Below, in pieces: positions 46,234-57,822 of a DNA stretch of 64,000 bases. The position numbers and the translations under genes were made by a program. The notes beneath the pieces were generated by a model. The model ran no database searches, was not told the origin of the DNA, and saw only the letters and a program-made list of their open reading frames with translations. Position 1 is the first letter of the stretch. Every line of letters begins with the position of its first letter. Source of the stretch: Hymenochaete sp. R1 (Eukaryota; Basidiomycota; Agaricomycetes; Hymenochaetales; Hymenochaetaceae); the NCBI GenBank assembly GCA_019400425.1, contig JAFREE010000014.1, positions 124,001 to 188,000 on the forward strand. The letters are read 5' to 3'.

Positions 46234-49200
46234 GGTGGTCTGAGTGAAAGCGTGGGGTAGCGGTCGATCCAGCAAGTCCGTGCTTTATAGACTGACGGGG
46301 CTGAAATAGGAGGTATGCAACTCTATTGAAACCTATCCAGTACCCTAATTAAATGAAATCATCAGGGTTTTCAGAGTATGCCTCGAGTCCTAGATTTGCT
46401 TCTTGCACCGCTTGCCATCGCACCAGCCCACCGGAACCTTCGTGTTCTACTTTGCGCCACTTTCTAGGCCCGTATGTTCTACGATAGTGATCTTACATTC
46501 GTAACCGCGCTCTTCGGACCTCCGGCTTTCGTGTTCCGCTGGGTCACTTTCGGCGCTTCACTTCACATTTACGGGCCTCGATCCAATACTCCGGACGTAT
46601 TTTCCTGCACAGGGACACTCAGCCAATAGGTCTCGTAGTGAACTTACGTGGTGTCTCAGATGACGACTTACGGAGGGTAGCGATTAATATACCCCAGTGC
46701 GTTCGTACCTTCCCAACGCGGCCATAGCACAACTAACCCTTGTTTTCGAACAAAGGAGAAGCTTACGGTTTCGTCGGCTCCTCTGAGCAAACTTTACACA
46801 ATATTTGATTTGAGTCTTTGCTTCCATTCTGAATGATTGCCTTCTTATAGCGGGGCTGTCCGTAACGCGAAATGTTATGGTGAGGCCGACGGAAGAAAGC
46901 GCAGTGTTGCGGTTACCGGGACAAAGTCACGATGCACGTGACTGTGACCTAACGCGTCAAGTACGACTGGAAGTGGGTGTGGAATGCGTCGAACTCGTTC
47001 AGTGATACTTTATTTTATCTTTGTACGCATGTAAAGCTGACTTTACCATTCTTATCTCGCGCGGCCATTTCAAAAGCCTGTCTTCTTTCAAAGAGGCCTG
47101 CAGCCGTGATACGAGAACGAGACATGTCACGCCGGTAACTTGGAAGATGTCCGCCACTGGCCCACCGGCAGGCGCGCGTCTATTAACGGGTTTGACCGAG
47201 TTCTGGGACCGGACCGAAACATCTCAACAGACACAAACTTTCATGACAGACTGCTATTGCAATCTGGGTCTACCGCTGTTATTGGCATTGGCCCTGTGCC
47301 TCGTCCATAGGAGCCTGTATATCCCCACAAATGCCTCGGTTTGATCGTTTTCTGTCTTTGCGATCTAGGTCCACCATGGACGCCTTATCTCCCGAGCCAC
47401 CCATGTAACGTTTTACCAGCTGATCCACGAGGCTTTGTAGCGTGGCATAGGTTTGCGCCTGATAGGAACAGCTACTCTTATTATGGGTGATCGAACCATG
47501 ACGCAGAAGATACAGTACTACAGACGGTACATTCGGATCAACTAGACTCAATCATACTGATACAAAGACAAATAGAACACGCGCATATTTGCGCGGGTTG
47601 CCGTACGTGTTGCAATCAATATGACGCGATGGCGAGGACGGCGGTCCTCTGAAGTGCTGAGGGTTTCGGGAATCCGGAGTATTCATTCGGCCCTCGATCC
47701 GACTGTATTCTTTGCAACGCGTATCTGTGCGTAGGAATGGCGGGCATTGAAATGAATTGAAATGACATGCCGTCAAGACGCTCGACACCTGCTAAAGCAA
47801 ATTTGGTAGCACACAGCAAGGGCGTAGTACTTCCGGACCGAGAGTGAAATACATGTGGGTGGAAATGGCTTTGAGGTTCAACGTGCTAACTTACAGGTTC
47901 ACGTTCCTCTTGCTTTCAAACGGTGGAGTCCCGCGATGGAACCAATAAAATATTCAGAACTCTGAAGAGCATTACGCGCACAGCGCACTGGCCCGCAAAT
48001 TGCCGGGTATGCGGGTTTCTCGGATACCTAGGATCGAGAATCGGCACTGGACGAGGCCTTACGTACGACCTTTCCAACTCCTCGGTGTCCAGCATTATAT
48101 TTTGCGGAAAGTCATTTCGGCCTTTGATCTTTTGATTCGGGTCGCTGAGACTCAACACGCATGAACGACGCAACCGCCGACCGCCGACGGTGAGCGTAAG
48201 CAATCCGACTTCCGATTTTTCGAGCAGACACTGCGGAGCACATTGAAACTTCAACTCTGATCTTTGATCTTCGACCTTGTCCCCATCATGATAAACTGCG
48301 GAAGCCTGGCAGTTTTTAAATGTTTTCCTTCATCTTCATTTAGTACATTGATTTTCGTCAATAGTCCGTGTCAATCACATTAATATTGCCATCACCGTGA
48401 CGACGTTTCCCAGTCAATTCTTTTTCACAGCGAGGAAGGTTAGTTACTGAACAGTCGGAGTACTAGTGCTTACTTATTGATTTGCAGGCTTGGTCAGCAG
48501 CTGGTATTTGAAACGGGCGCTTATTGGCGGATTAGACTTACCATAAAGGGTTTCCTGAGGAAGGACACTGATTTTAGTCAATAACGTACTTTCTTGCTCT
48601 TCTTTGCCTTCTACACATCAAGGTCACCAAAACCTGGATGAGCAAGATCGAATTCCTTACCGCTACCGAATGGCATTTCTGATAACGCACAATACAAAAA
48701 CTGGCTCTATGGTGCGACTACCTAATGGACCCCATAGTCTTTAAAAGGCTATAGAACGTATCACCCGATCACTCGATCACGCTATTTTACAATTTGAAGG
48801 CCTGCCATCCATTGCAAAGCATTGCAAACACGCGCTCCGTCTCCAGCTCATTGTTTGTTACCACAGTCACTCGTCCTTGTCGGTCGAGATTCTTGATGCG
48901 AGCGAGATATACCCGCCTGTCATTGAACCCCTCACGGAGCAGTTTAACAAGGCGGGAAAGAAGGGTCACTCCGTTCTCGCGCAACCGACTTACGGCTCGC
49001 GCTTGGGATATATCCATGGTTTGTCCGAATTTGCCCTCACAGTTAACAATGGAAGCACGTTGAAACACAGCATCAATCACAAGGAATATCGATCATGACG
49101 TCGATCTTGAGTATGAAGATGATAAATTCGGTTCGCAGTTCGAAGGGCAGAGATATAGAGTGGGTATAACAGTTCCCGGTTGGATAGTGGTAGATGGGAA

Positions 49201-49537
49201 GGTGGAAGTTACTTGTTGCAAAGGAAACGAAGTCTTCAGGGTCGATTCGAAAGATTTCGAAAGAGCAAGTGCCATAGACTCAGTCTAGACGAATTGCATC
49301 CTCAAGCGCCTTAACTTGTTAAGCATTGCCTGTCCAATTATGGTTAAAAATGCAATCATATTACTGAAACGGCAATGGGAATACTTACCTGAAATTGTAT
49401 CGACTGCCAGGCATCAACCAGATCACATCACGTCCGCAAAGAACGCCGCAAGAGATAACTAACCAGGACCAGTATAATTTACATCAAGACGAAAGACGAT
49501 GAAAGATCAACCCTTTTCGAATCGAACCTTAACGCAA
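46234..49537. other. 3.3-kb gene-poor region
   Basis: The longest stretch without a convincing gene. A frame at 47021-47344 with a hydrophobic end and a frame around 49080-49290 on the + strand, ending in DSKDFERASAIDSV, are open but carry no known motif and have no clear start. Several GTACGT/GTAAGT and TTTCAG-like signals exist but do not join exons of a known family. Repeats, transposase or reverse transcriptase fragments were not recognised. It may be a decayed gene or transposon remnant area. Confidence 0.35.
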
Positions 49538-50944
49538 TCAACTAAGAGCATCCAATCGCTTGACCAACATTTCAATACGCTCTTCCAATCCTCCTACGTT
49601 CCCTTTCACCACCACTGCATTTTCGTCCAAGCTCTTCTCTACGCCTTCGACAGCCGTAGAAAGTACATCAAGACGTGAACGCGTCCGGACCTGCTCCGAT
49701 TCCAACGTTCCAATGGCACTTTGAACGTCAGCAGCAGCTGAGTGCAACCCCGAGAGAGTTCGCATTCTCGTTAGCATATGAGGAAGATGAGGCAGGTGCG
49801 GAGCAAGTCTTGCGAGTAAGGGTAGAAGTTGTTCTTGAATTTGCGAAGAACCGACCTGAGCCGTGGGCTGAGCGGGAGGCTGGCCCTTTCGGCCTTGTTG
49901 GGAAGCAGATAATCGGTCAAGGTCGGATATGAGGAGCTTGATTCTCCGCGAGATAGAGTCAAGGTGTCTTGGTTGGGTGAGGAGCGTAAGCTGGGTGTTG
50001 AGTTTAGAGAGCATCGGTAATAAAGGTGCTGGCAATGGTGAAGCCTGGTGCGCAGTATACTTTTAGTTGAGGAATAGATCAGGTGTAGGACTGAGTTTAC
50101 TCACCTCGTCCAGAGCGACACTAGAGGAGCCCAACAACTCCTCAAGCTCACCAACCCGGCGATCCAGCTCTGTCAAGCCGCTTTTACTTTCGTCATCCTT
50201 TTCCCGCGCTTTCTTATCCTTGCCATTCAGAGGACCGTCAGCCTCTCCCTCCTTTTGGCCCTCTTTTGAAGGTAGACCCTCGTCGGTGCCGAGGACAACG
50301 CCAACAAGACGACCACGTCCTTCACGGGTCTGTTTGACTCGTTCCAGTCGTCCACGTACATCAACGAGCCCTCGCATAAGTTCTCCGGGATCGATTTGAG
50401 CGCCATTATCGCGATCACTGGTTTGTAAAAGAGGATTCGTTGGATCGGCAAGCTCAACCTCTAGTGAGTCAAGCTCTATCTGCAGGTTGCGTAGTCTGGT
50501 TGAAAGCGGTGCATGATGGGTCGGGGAACTTGGAGATGGCGGAGAAGAGGGAGGATAAGCGTATATCAGCTTAGGACGTTGGTCTGCGTAGCTCGTCAGC
50601 GAACGCTATGATTCAGATCACTGGATAAACATACCTCGCCTGCGTTCTGCCTTCTTGAACTTTTTGCTTGCTTCCTCAGCGCTGACGGAGCTACTGCCAT
50701 CGATTCCTTCTACTATCTCCCCTCCTCTGATGCGGTTATTATTTGCATTGAGTCGGTTTGCTCCTGGACCGTCATCGTCGCTTGAATCTGCACTACCGGT
50801 ATGTGTAGGGTATGTGTCCTCTGTTTCGTAGACATCTTGAAATGTATCCTTCCAAGAAAATATGTAATCATGCCCATTGGGTTACAGCCGATAATTTCTT
50901 TCACTCACAATGTCCGGAAGATTGGCATATTTGTTTACGCTCAT
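49538..50944 (-). CDS. Dynamitin, dynactin p50 subunit (DCTN2/Jnm1-like)
   Basis: Dynamitin forms the shoulder of dynactin, the cofactor of cytoplasmic dynein. ATG 50944 starts MSVNKYANLPDI; after the first intron comes DTFQDVYETEDTYPTHTGSA, the classic dynamitin N-terminus (NLPDIDT..DVYET). Next are EEASKKFKKAERRR and a Pro/Ser linker, STRLRNLQIELDSLEVELAD and PGELMRGLVDVRGRLERVKQ (coiled coils), SGLTELDRRVGELEELLGSS, and the C-terminal coiled coil PLLPMLSKLNTQLTLLTQPR followed by HLDSISRRIKLLISDLDRLS, ending NVGGLEERIEMLVKRLDALS. Introns of 50-80 nt at about 50045-50100 and 50590-50640 and near the start. Confidence 0.87.
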
Positions 50945-51123
50945 GGTGGAAAAAGGACGAAGTCGTAGAGAGGAGACGCGTTGAGGCGCGTGAACCATGG
51001 CTTTCGACAGCGACTACGACGACGACGACGAACAACGCCTTTCATAACCAATTTATGACATATACTTCAAGTTTACACTCAAATGGACTTTCATGCTCGT
51101 CTATTCTTTTTCTTTGTAATATC

Positions 51124-51696
51124 TTACTGATGCTCTGCTTTCCACTCCTTTATAGCCTTATCTGCAGTGCGGAACGACTCCATGCCCACCGGTGCTCCGC
51201 AATAAACCATCACTTGCAGAAAAACTTCTCTAGAGAAACCAAAAAAAAACGACTCAGGAAGTTTAACTGGAGGTCTAGCTATGAACGTACTTCAGCTCAT
51301 CCTCGGTCCATCCGTTGGTCAGCGCCCCTTTGACGTGTATGGCGAGTTCCGTTTGCTTGCCCATGGCACAAAGGACTGACATCGAGATGAGAGACCTGTG
51401 CTTGAGCTCAAGCCCTGGTCGGGTCCAGATTGCACCCCTCAAGCATATTTCGTAAGCTGGGACGTTAGCAAGAGACTATTTAGCTGCCTACCAAGCATTC
51501 TCCGTTGCCTTCTCTTGTGCTACTCGTGCAAAGTCACTCGCATTGGCCAATGCTACAATTTCGCGTCACCATACTTGTCAAGTTTGTCTGCATTCTCCAG
51601 CTTACAATTGTCAACTTGTGCATCTCCAAGGACTTTCCTCCTTAGCTTTTCGCCTTCACTGTACAGGAACTTGTGTACTTCTTCATGGGTGGTCAT
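51124..51696 (-). CDS. Carboxymuconolactone decarboxylase-family protein
   Basis: Four exons (51606-51696, 51492-51552, 51291-51437, 51124-51229) join in frame to 134 residues: MTTHEEVHKFLYSEGEKLRR then KVLGDAQVDNSLANASDFAR, ATENAWGAIWTRPGLELKHR, SLISMSVLCAMGKQTELAIH, VKGALTNGWTEDELKEVFLQ and VMVYCGAPVGMESFRTADKA. This is the CMD fold of gamma-carboxymuconolactone decarboxylases, which act in the protocatechuate branch of aromatic breakdown. The AhpD-type CxxC redox motif is absent (only one Cys, in VLCAMG), so peroxidase-like activity is unlikely. Fungal relatives are often uncharacterised or belong to secondary-metabolite or aromatic pathways; true substrate unknown. Divergent from the 3-hydroxyisobutyrate dehydrogenase gene over 288 bases. 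Confidence 0.85.
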
Positions 51697-51984
51697 GGTG
51701 TCTGGAATAGCTCAGGTCTATAAGCTCTTTTCACGGGCGCCCGTGTTCTGAATGAAGAAGAGTCCCAAATGTATTACATCGCTGTTTATCGGACTCGATG
51801 AGTATATCCTGTGAGTTTTTCCTGATCACAGGGGTATCCTATCCCACGGCATCGTCTTATGATTCCTTTGCCAACTTCGGCTTGTTTCTACTATGAGAGC
51901 GTATGCAAATACTTGCTATCACAGGCTCGCTCTTAATAATGAGCTCAGTGAAAGGAGGTATGCTATCTCACTTTCACTCACACC
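51697..51984. promoter_or_regulatory. Compact divergent promoter between the CMD-family gene and HIBADH
   Basis: Only 288 bases separate the two start codons, so regulation of both genes may be shared. CT-rich stretches occur towards both starts; no single TATA box stands out. Confidence 0.5.
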
Positions 51985-53182
51985 ATGTCGAATGGGAAGG
52001 CCCAACAGCAAAACGGAGTTGGCTTCGTTGGTTTAGGAAGTATGCTTCTCGAGCAGCTCCATACATTTGACAAAGGTAGAGCTGGTTTGATACATTTTAT
52101 CTAGATATGGGCTGGTGGATGGCATTCAATTTACGCAAATCGCTGCCGCAGTCGATGCCCATCTGCGTATTTGACGTCCGGTCCGAAGTACTGGAGAGCT
52201 TTGCGCACGAGTCCCGCGTACACGGCCTGGGCCCGGTCGTTGTGTGCTCCAGCTCACGAGAAGTGGCCAATAACTCGGTAAATCACTTTCATTATCACCG
52301 CGTTTCTAATTTGGAAGAGAACCCATTTTTGCTAGGATATCGTGTTTTCAATCGTGCCTGAAGGTCGACACACCCAAGACGTGTTCTTGAACAAGAGTAC
52401 TGGGATACTTACCGGTTCAGTAGACGATACAACTTTCGTTGAATGTTCTACAATCGACCCTGCAACATCTCTTGAAGTTGGCAAGGCTGTTTCACACGCA
52501 GCTCCGACGGCGCGATTCTACGATGCCCCAGTTTCGGGTGGTGTGCACGGCGCTCAAGCCGCCACCCTCAGCTTCCTCGTTGGAACCGGCTCGGATGATC
52601 TATACTTCATCGATTGCATCCGACCGTTTCTGGAGATGATGGGGAGAAACGTATTCTGCGTTGGTGCGCCTGGACAAGGACTGGTCGCGAAACTCTGCAA
52701 CAATTATTTGAGCGGCATTTGCGCGATTGCGACGAGCGAGGCGATGAATATTGGAATGAGGCACGGAATCGAGCCAAAACTTCTGAGCGATATTTTCAAG
52801 AAGAGTACGGGAGGTAATTGGCAAAATGGTACGCGCGTTCAGGTCATTCAAGACTCCTCCATACATGCTTATACTCGGAATAGCGAACATGAATGTAAGC
52901 CGGAATGGTTTAGAAACTATCGGCATGTCTAAGTTTTGCCATTTCCAGCCTGTTCCAGGCGTTTGCCCCAACGCCGTGACGTCCAATGGATATAAAGGCG
53001 GCTTCAAAGTCCAAATGATGGTAAAGGACTTCAATTTAGCTCTCAATACTGCGAAACAGGCCAACGCGAAGCTCGCTCTTGGGGATGCTGCGCTAGCTGC
53101 ATACGTCGCGACTGCGGAAGATCCGCGCTGCAAAGATTTGGATAATCGGGTAGTGTATCGTTGGCTAGGTGGAAAAGAATAA
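51985..53182 (+). CDS. 3-hydroxyisobutyrate dehydrogenase (mitochondrial valine catabolism type)
   Basis: Oxidises 3-hydroxyisobutyrate to methylmalonate semialdehyde with NAD+ in valine breakdown. Exons 51985-52039, 52105-52277, 52336-52828, 52884-52894 and 52949-53182 give 321 residues. The Rossmann motif is VGFVGLG joined to NMGWWMAFNL; the catalytic blocks are FVECSTIDPATSLEVGKAVS, FYDAPVSGGVHGAQAATLSF, GAPGQGLVAKLCNNYLSGIC (catalytic Lys) and GGNWQN. The fourth exon is only 11 nt: it supplies the residues between WQN and PVPGVCPNAV, and is required for the frame. Then GYKGGFKVQMMVKDFNLALN and the end LDNRVVYRWLGGKE. There is no clear mitochondrial presequence before MSNGKAQQNGVGFVGLG, so a cytosolic or peroxisomal location is possible. 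Confidence 0.9.
52884..52894 (+). other. 11-nt microexon of the 3-hydroxyisobutyrate dehydrogenase gene
   Basis: Bounded by an AG acceptor at 52882-52883 and the strong donor GTAAGC at 52895. Introns on both sides are 55 and 54 nt, the usual size here. Skipping it would break the reading frame before the conserved PVPGV block. Confidence 0.75.
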
Positions 53183-53628
53183 AGGTTGGACAACCAGCTC
53201 CAATCTGCTGTCCAATATATACTGGAAAGTAAACACCCTTAGGTAACCCTTTTCATTCAGTCGCGTAACTAGTATGTACCTGTTCAAACTTAACTACCAC
53301 TAGCCCAATTACTATGTAAGAAACATGCTAAAAAGATGCAAAAAAGATCGAGGAGAGATGTATGCGATTTATGATGGGAGTCGATGCTGCGTATTGAGTA
53401 TAATGAGGACCATCTGCACTGCAGATAGGAGAAAAAAGCAGGGACAAAGCAAAAAGGGGCACATACATGCACATTACCAGAGAAGAGAAAAGTCAGCGTG
53501 CACTTCCGCACCTTTTTCATAACCATAACATATCCGTATATCATCCAAGTGATTATTCATGTACACAACACCTTCGTATGTCACCATTTATTATTTTGTC
53601 GCGCGAAAGCGTTGTTCCACCGATCCGA
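53183..53628. other. Convergent spacer
   Basis: About 445 bases between the stops of the dehydrogenase and bestrophin genes. No gene or repeat seen. Confidence 0.5.
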
Positions 53629-55846
53629 TTAGACTGCGCTACGACCCTTGACAGTCGACCGCCAACTCTCAAGGAGCGTTCGGCGCATACTAAGCATACC
53701 GGTATCGGGGCCATGATATGCGTGTTTAATGTCTTCGACCATCTCCTTGGCACTGCGGTGGTCACCAGGCGCGAAGGGGTGGTTCCACGACTCGAAAAGG
53801 AACGAGCCTGGGTCAGGTTCAGGGTGCTGAAGAAAATCGATCAGACATAAACGACGGATGATAACAAGTATACTAGGTAGACATACAGCGACAATCTCCG
53901 CTAGTTCGCGGGCCATAGCTGCGCAAAATTCGTCAAGGTCTATTTTTTTTTAGAAAAAAAGTCGTTAATACGTTAATAAAACATCGACAAAAACTTCAAA
54001 CAAACCTAGGTCATTAGCATCGTAACCGAACGGGTCCTCGCTGGATAACGATCATGAGATTAGATATCGGAAAGTGGATGAGAGTGAGGCGACATACATC
54101 TCTTGACCGATTTCCAGGAAACCGAGAAGAAGGAAAGCACCAAAGGCGGTGGCTCTAATGCCATCGTAAGTAATTAATCAAGGACAATAATTGAAGGCGA
54201 CTTACGGGATTGTCAACCAGCCGAAACCGACAAATAGCTCGAAAGGAAGGAAGAAAAGGTAGAGCCTATGAAAATTCGTCAACTTGTGCAATAAAAGCTC
54301 TCAGTCTAAAGTCATTTACCACATAGAAACTCTCAGATGAGCCTGATACGCAAAAGGCAACGGGGTAGACCGAATACGTTCCAAGTTGGCCATTGCGTCC
54401 TGCAGGCCCACAATCGCACCAGTGAACGAGCCAACAAGGGGCGCAGCGATGAGGTTTTCCCGGATAAGCCACGAGCAATAGCTGGACAAGAAAAGAGTAA
54501 TCTCCAGCGGGACACTTGATTCGATGACGGCCGCCTTGCGTTTCTTCCCAAATGTAGTTCTCGACTCATCCAAGCCTGGACGCTCGCCCTTGTACTTGTC
54601 TCTACGAATCTTCCTATATGCATACCGGAAAACCCACATGATAGGCTTGAAGATAACCAGGAGCGGGATGAAATCGTACATAGTTGTCTTTGGCGGGTTT
54701 CGGGCAGGCTTGAGGGTTCTGTCGCATGAGACGACTGGAAGGACGCTGTCTGGGTCTGACGCGCGCCTGTGGCCTTTTTCGAGCTTTGATAGGTCGGGAG
54801 CGAAATGCTCGCCTTGGATCATGTCCACAGCTTCGGCTTTTTCTTTTGCATCGCTTGGGTTGGATGTCGTGCGCGAAAGGCCAGTCAAGGTCGCTGCATT
54901 GCTGGAAAAGTTGGTCCTAGGGTCATCAATTTGACTTGCTTGCCAAAGGGGCATTACGTCCTTGCTCATATCTATCATGGGCGGCTTTGTGACGAAACGT
55001 GGAAGGAAGCAGATGAGGGGGTAAAGATCTTCATAATAGATGCCAGCTTCCGCGCGTAAGGCGTGCTAACGATATAGTCAGCTTAGGGTTGATTTTGTTT
55101 TCCATCAGCGCATAAATTTACCTTGACCGCAACTGAAAAAGCTTGCACCTTGAGATGAAAATTTAGACTTCGTTCACACGTATGAAGCAAACCATCACTT
55201 ACTAGATTGATCATGGACTTTTTTTCAATGACCGATTTGAGCCTCACTTGCTCCGCATTGTGTGCATGTTCGAGGCCTTCTTTTGCCGGGCGATCATTAG
55301 GCACGTGTATCCAGATCTGAAAAATATCATTACTGTAATGTTGGCAAACACCGGCAAATTCGGAAAAAAGACAAGTTACCAGGTGGGCAAGATTACGCGA
55401 AGTTAAATTGATATTGGTCCATAGCTTTCTTCCTTCGGCATACCTAAACACCGTATGAGTACCTTACCAGAATGAAAGGAACTTTTGTCCTCGTTCAACT
55501 CACCTTTCGTATGCAGAAGACGTTCTGAAGGACACCACTAAACCCAACACGGTACCCAGAACTGTGAGCATACCATCGTCTATGACCAATTGATGCGGCG
55601 TGAACTTGGAGACGAAGCAGACCACTGTAATTACAAGTCAGTGATGCGAATTGTCTGCTACACTACCAGACCACTCACTGGCAGCGACGGCGCTGAAGAA
55701 CAAAGTCTCTGGCCAGATATCATTCTGAACAACGGTCACCCATTAGCCAGCGCATCCTCAGCTATACTGCCCAGATCACTTACAATGACCGTTGCTTGAA
55801 ACCGCTTGATCGACCATTTCATGAACACAGGATTTTTAGTGACCAT
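53629..55846 (-). CDS. Bestrophin-like anion channel (RFP-TM / UPF0187 family)
   Basis: Bestrophins are homopentameric, ligand-gated chloride or anion channels. ATG 55846 gives MVTKNPVFMKWSIKRFQATV, then after introns NDIWPETLFFSAVAA and VVCFVSKFTPHQLVIDDGML, TVLGTVLGLVVSFRTSSAYE, RYAEGRKLWTNINLTSRNLA: the first two membrane helices and conserved Arg/Trp stretch. Middle: IYYEDLYPLICFLPRF (conserved block), then a hydrophilic insertion of about 130 residues, then ESSVPLEITLFLSSYCSWLI, TGAIVGLQDAMANLERIRST and PLPFAYQAHLRVSMWLYLFF. The C-terminal conserved PFGYDANDLDLDEFCAAMAR is clear before a non-conserved tail ending VKGRSAV. Up to ten short introns. Confidence 0.87.
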
Positions 55847-56258
55847 CTTGACTGGCGACTGAATCCAATGTGGGAGGAGAGAGTGGGGGAGATGGGAGCG
55901 CGAAACCTAGGAAAAAACGCTGAGATGGCTGGGTGCCGTTTTTATATTTTAAGTCCGTTTCTACGGGGTTATTTTGCCTCATGGTGATTCAGGAACTCCG
56001 TGTTCTAGCCAGCTGCAGCCTCTGGAGAAATATGTATTATCAGAGCGAGACCCGCAGCGCAACCGGCGGTCTTCGACACACACGATGGCTGATCGTTGCC
56101 GTCGCTAAGCAAGCAAGAACTTGAAAAAGCGAGTCGAGTCGCCGACTCGCGCTTTCTACACTTGACGATCGACGTTCGCGAAGACTGCGAACACCTAGAG
56201 TTGGTGGCCACGTCGACGCTGACATTCACAAGGCTTTTCCAGCTCCTTCCATTCATTT
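55847..56258. promoter_or_regulatory. Divergent promoter of the bestrophin and signal peptide peptidase genes
   Basis: About 410 bases between start codons. Contains CGAGTCGAGTCGCCGACTCG-like palindromic GC clusters near 56133-56150. No TATA box was identified. Confidence 0.4.
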
Positions 56259-57822
56259 ATGCAGGACTGGCACCTTATCTCGTCGTATGTCGGCCTGCTG
56301 ACAACTGCAACTTCCTCCGTATATGCAGGTTCATACGGTTCGCTTAAGGTGCGTTACGTCCTCCATCATCTCTTCGTGATTGTTGCATGTTTCTAATTTC
56401 ACCATTATATCCTGCCATCAGGCACCTCGTCGAGATCCTAGCAGTGCAAAAGATGCTGATGAAGATGAAGAGGACAACGACGTGGACAGAGTCTCGTCTG
56501 AGGACGCATATCTGTTTCCAATCGTGAGAGCATCAAAATCATGCTGGTGTCCATTATGGTTTACATCTGCTCACTCAGATAGGATCCATTGTTCTTGTGG
56601 GACTATATCTCGTAGTCAAGTTCTTCGGTGTCGAATGGATCAACTGGTTTTTGAGCAACTACTTCACCATTACCGGTGTCTTGAGTGTTTGGAAGGTTCG
56701 TCATCATTCGATTTGCCCTTGGAAAGTGTTCAACTGTTTCCATAGTGTTCCGTGTCGGCCTTGAAGTTAATTATGGGGAAAGAACGATGGAACGGGTTCT
56801 CCAAATTCAAGCTCACTGCAACCAAAGATAAAGATAGTACGGAGAATACATCAGCAAATTTCGATTGCTTGCTGAAATAAAGTTTCAGTACTTTCAAGCC
56901 TTTCCTTGCGGACCCCCTCTCTTCTGCTCTTCATACCGTCACTGATCCCGTCACTACTGTACAAGTATCTTCCCGGCACTAAAAAGTCTGCGTTTCTAAC
57001 CGACGTACTGGCTCTCTCCTTGTCGCATAATGCGCTATCGATAATGAAACTTGATTCATTCAAGACCGGCATAATATTACTTTCAGGGCTGTTTCTATAT
57101 GACATATGGTGGGTGTTTGGAACAGAGGTGGTCAGTTGATTTCGTGAATTTTATATGAAAATGATATCAAACTTAATCTCCATGCATCAAGATGGTTAAG
57201 GTTGCTACGTCTTTGGATGTGCCAATCAAGATTCTTTGGCCAAAATCATATTCATTTTCGACTGCGCGAGGATTCACAATGCTGGGGTTGGGCGATATCG
57301 TCATACCTGGGATGTTCGTTTCAACAGCTCTGAGGTTTGACCTAAGCAACTCTCAGCACAAACACCCGAAACGAAGGTTTGCGAAACCGTATTTTACCGC
57401 AGCGATCGTATCCTATTTCATCGGTCTTGCCACAACGATGATAGTCATGCATTCCTTTGGCGCTGCCCAACCAGCTTTGCTGTATCTCAGGTCAGTTCTC
57501 ATGTTGGAACAAAACTTGAAGCTTCATACCTTATTGACTTGACGAGAACAGCCCAGCATGCATATTTTCTTTCCTTCTGACAGCACTACGTCGCGGTGAA
57601 CTGAAGAAGGCGTTTGCTTGGACTGATGATCCTGATTCTAACAAGGACGAATTGTCTCCAAATTTTGCAAACAAGAAGGCCGACAAAGCCGAAAAGCCAG
57701 GATTGCATCATGATGATCAAGATCATGCTGTTTCATCTCGAAGTAGCCCTACCATCGGAAATGAACAATCGAGCTCAAGACAGAGAGCGAGTGCGGGGAA
57801 AGGCAATAGGACGGAGGCATGA
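56259..57822 (+). CDS. Signal peptide peptidase, intramembrane aspartyl protease
   Basis: SPP cuts leftover signal peptides inside the ER membrane and also works in ER-associated degradation. Start at ATG 56259 gives MQDWHLISSYVGLLTTATSS and VYAGSYGSLK, the usual first helix. A loop of acidic residues (KDADEDEEDNDVDRVSSEDA) precedes IGSIVLVGLYLVVKFFGVEW and INWFLSNYFTITGVLSVWK. Catalytic motifs are both present: YD in LSGLFLYDIWWVFGTEV, and GLGD in GFTMLGLGDIVIPGMFVS, followed by the PAL motif in GAAQPALLYLSP. The tail is highly charged (WTDDPDSNKDELSPNFANKK) and ends near GNRTEA, stop at 57820-57822. At least six introns of 50-60 nt. A KKXX-like ER signal is not seen at the very C-terminus. 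Confidence 0.9.

Noticed and set aside
47021..48254. Several 70-112 codon frames on both strands of the gene-poor region
   Set aside because: Overlapping frames on both strands, no motifs, poor start context.
50812..51751. Two + strand frames of 117 and 173 codons
   Set aside because: Antisense to the dynamitin start and the CMD-family gene, both of which splice cleanly to conserved proteins.
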